NCBI RefSeq assembly: GCF_029893345.1
Contig: NZ_JARXVE010000017.1
Coordinates: 1 to 52,301 of the forward strand
From: Mycolicibacterium frederiksbergense
GTDB taxonomy: Bacteria; Actinomycetota; Actinomycetes; Mycobacteriales; Mycobacteriaceae
DNA length: 52,301 nt
Reading direction: 5' to 3'
This document shows, piece by piece, positions 52,177 through 52,301 of the stretch. The position numbers and the translations under genes are program-made. How positions within the stretch are numbered: position 1 is the first letter of the stretch; each line of letters opens with the position of its first letter. The notes beneath the pieces are model-generated. The model did not search any database and was not told where the DNA came from. It was given only the letters and a program-made list of their open reading frames with translations.

Positions 52177-52301
52177 ATGAAGGTTTGGATATCGGGTCTG
52201 GTCGTGCTGCTGATGGCCGCAACGGCGGGCTGCAGTGGGAAAACCGAGGAATCGTCGGGTAATTCGGCGCTGACGCCGCAGCAGGTGCGTGAGATCGCCA
52301 A
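52177..52301 (+). CDS. Putative lipoprotein, N-terminal part (runs off the window); paralogue of the gene at 1-125
   Basis: The first 41 codons only. It begins MKVWISGLVVLLMAATAGC with Cys19 as the lipid anchor, then SGKTEESSGNSALTPQQVRE. GGAGGG lies seven bases before the ATG. From Leu11 onward the DNA is identical to the left-end copy, while the first ten codons and the upstream region differ (MKVWISGLVV against MKFWASGLIV). So these are two genuine genes or alleles that share a conserved body, not one copied junction. Function unknown. Confidence 0.7.
   Translation, partial: MKVWISGLVVLLMAATAGCSGKTEESSGNSALTPQQVREIA
52207..52301 (+). repeat. Terminal inverted repeat, right copy (95 bases)
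   Basis: Reverse complement of positions 1-95 without mismatch. See the left copy. Confidence 0.9.

Noticed and set aside
51909..52262. A 117-codon plus-strand frame overlapping the right lipoprotein start
   Set aside because: It runs through the lipoprotein signal peptide in another frame and has no family likeness.

Overview
The window reads as chromosomal DNA of a mycobacterium, most likely a rapid grower (Mycolicibacterium-like). It has high GC with many GTG starts, a secreted cutinase-like protein, an MmpL4/5-type lipid exporter, an LmeA-like DUF2993 protein, a DUF4185 (arabinan hydrolase-type) secreted protein and mycobacterial-type NRPS modules. It is bounded at both ends by the 5' parts of two paralogous lipoprotein genes in opposite orientation. 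Their last 95 bases are perfect inverted copies, which suggests that this is a contig broken at a repeat.

Left part (1-24.8 kb) is ordinary core and accessory chromosome: cutinase-like protein with a Pro-Gly-Tyr-Gly tail, SBP56/methanethiol oxidase-type protein, an unusual zinc-ribbon SDR, YwaF-type membrane protein, a divergent alpha/beta hydrolase next to a two-gene unit ending in an HxlR regulator, an orphan MmpL, a DUF4185 protein, a TetR regulator facing a D-aminoacylase-type amidohydrolase across a perfect palindromic operator candidate, and an LmeA-like protein. A GlcNAc uptake and catabolism locus follows (nagE-type EIIBC divergent from EIIA and nagA). Then come DUF488, a fluoride-channel pair with a DUF190 protein, phosphoglucomutase and an MFS transporter.

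Middle part (24.8-29.8 kb) is a small hot spot. A tRNA-Ala(GGC) gene is the left end of a roughly 1.85 kb islet flanked by 33-base direct repeats of the tRNA 3' end. The islet holds only an integrase stub and one membrane-anchored, internally duplicated protein of unknown function. To its right lie decaying genes: an AbiEi-like fragment abutting a truncated, frameshifted LysR gene, a cupin gene with a late frameshift, an apparently intact NADP-dependent oxidoreductase, and debris.

Right part (29.8-52.3 kb) is a lipoprotein of the serine beta-lactamase fold that lacks the catalytic SxxK, a cytochrome P450, and then an 18.4 kb single gene for a five-module NRPS: C-A-T, C-A-T, C-A-nMT-T, C-A-T, C-A-T, terminal thioester reductase. 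The expected product is an N-acylated pentapeptide with one N-methylated peptide bond, released reductively as an aldehyde or alcohol. The adenylation-carrier segments of modules 1, 4 and 5 are almost identical DNA repeats, and the fourth condensation domain has a changed active-site motif. No MbtH, acyl-AMP ligase, epimerase or thioesterase is seen in the window, so those functions, if needed, must lie elsewhere. A small Ala/Lys-rich conserved protein converges on the NRPS, followed by the second lipoprotein copy.
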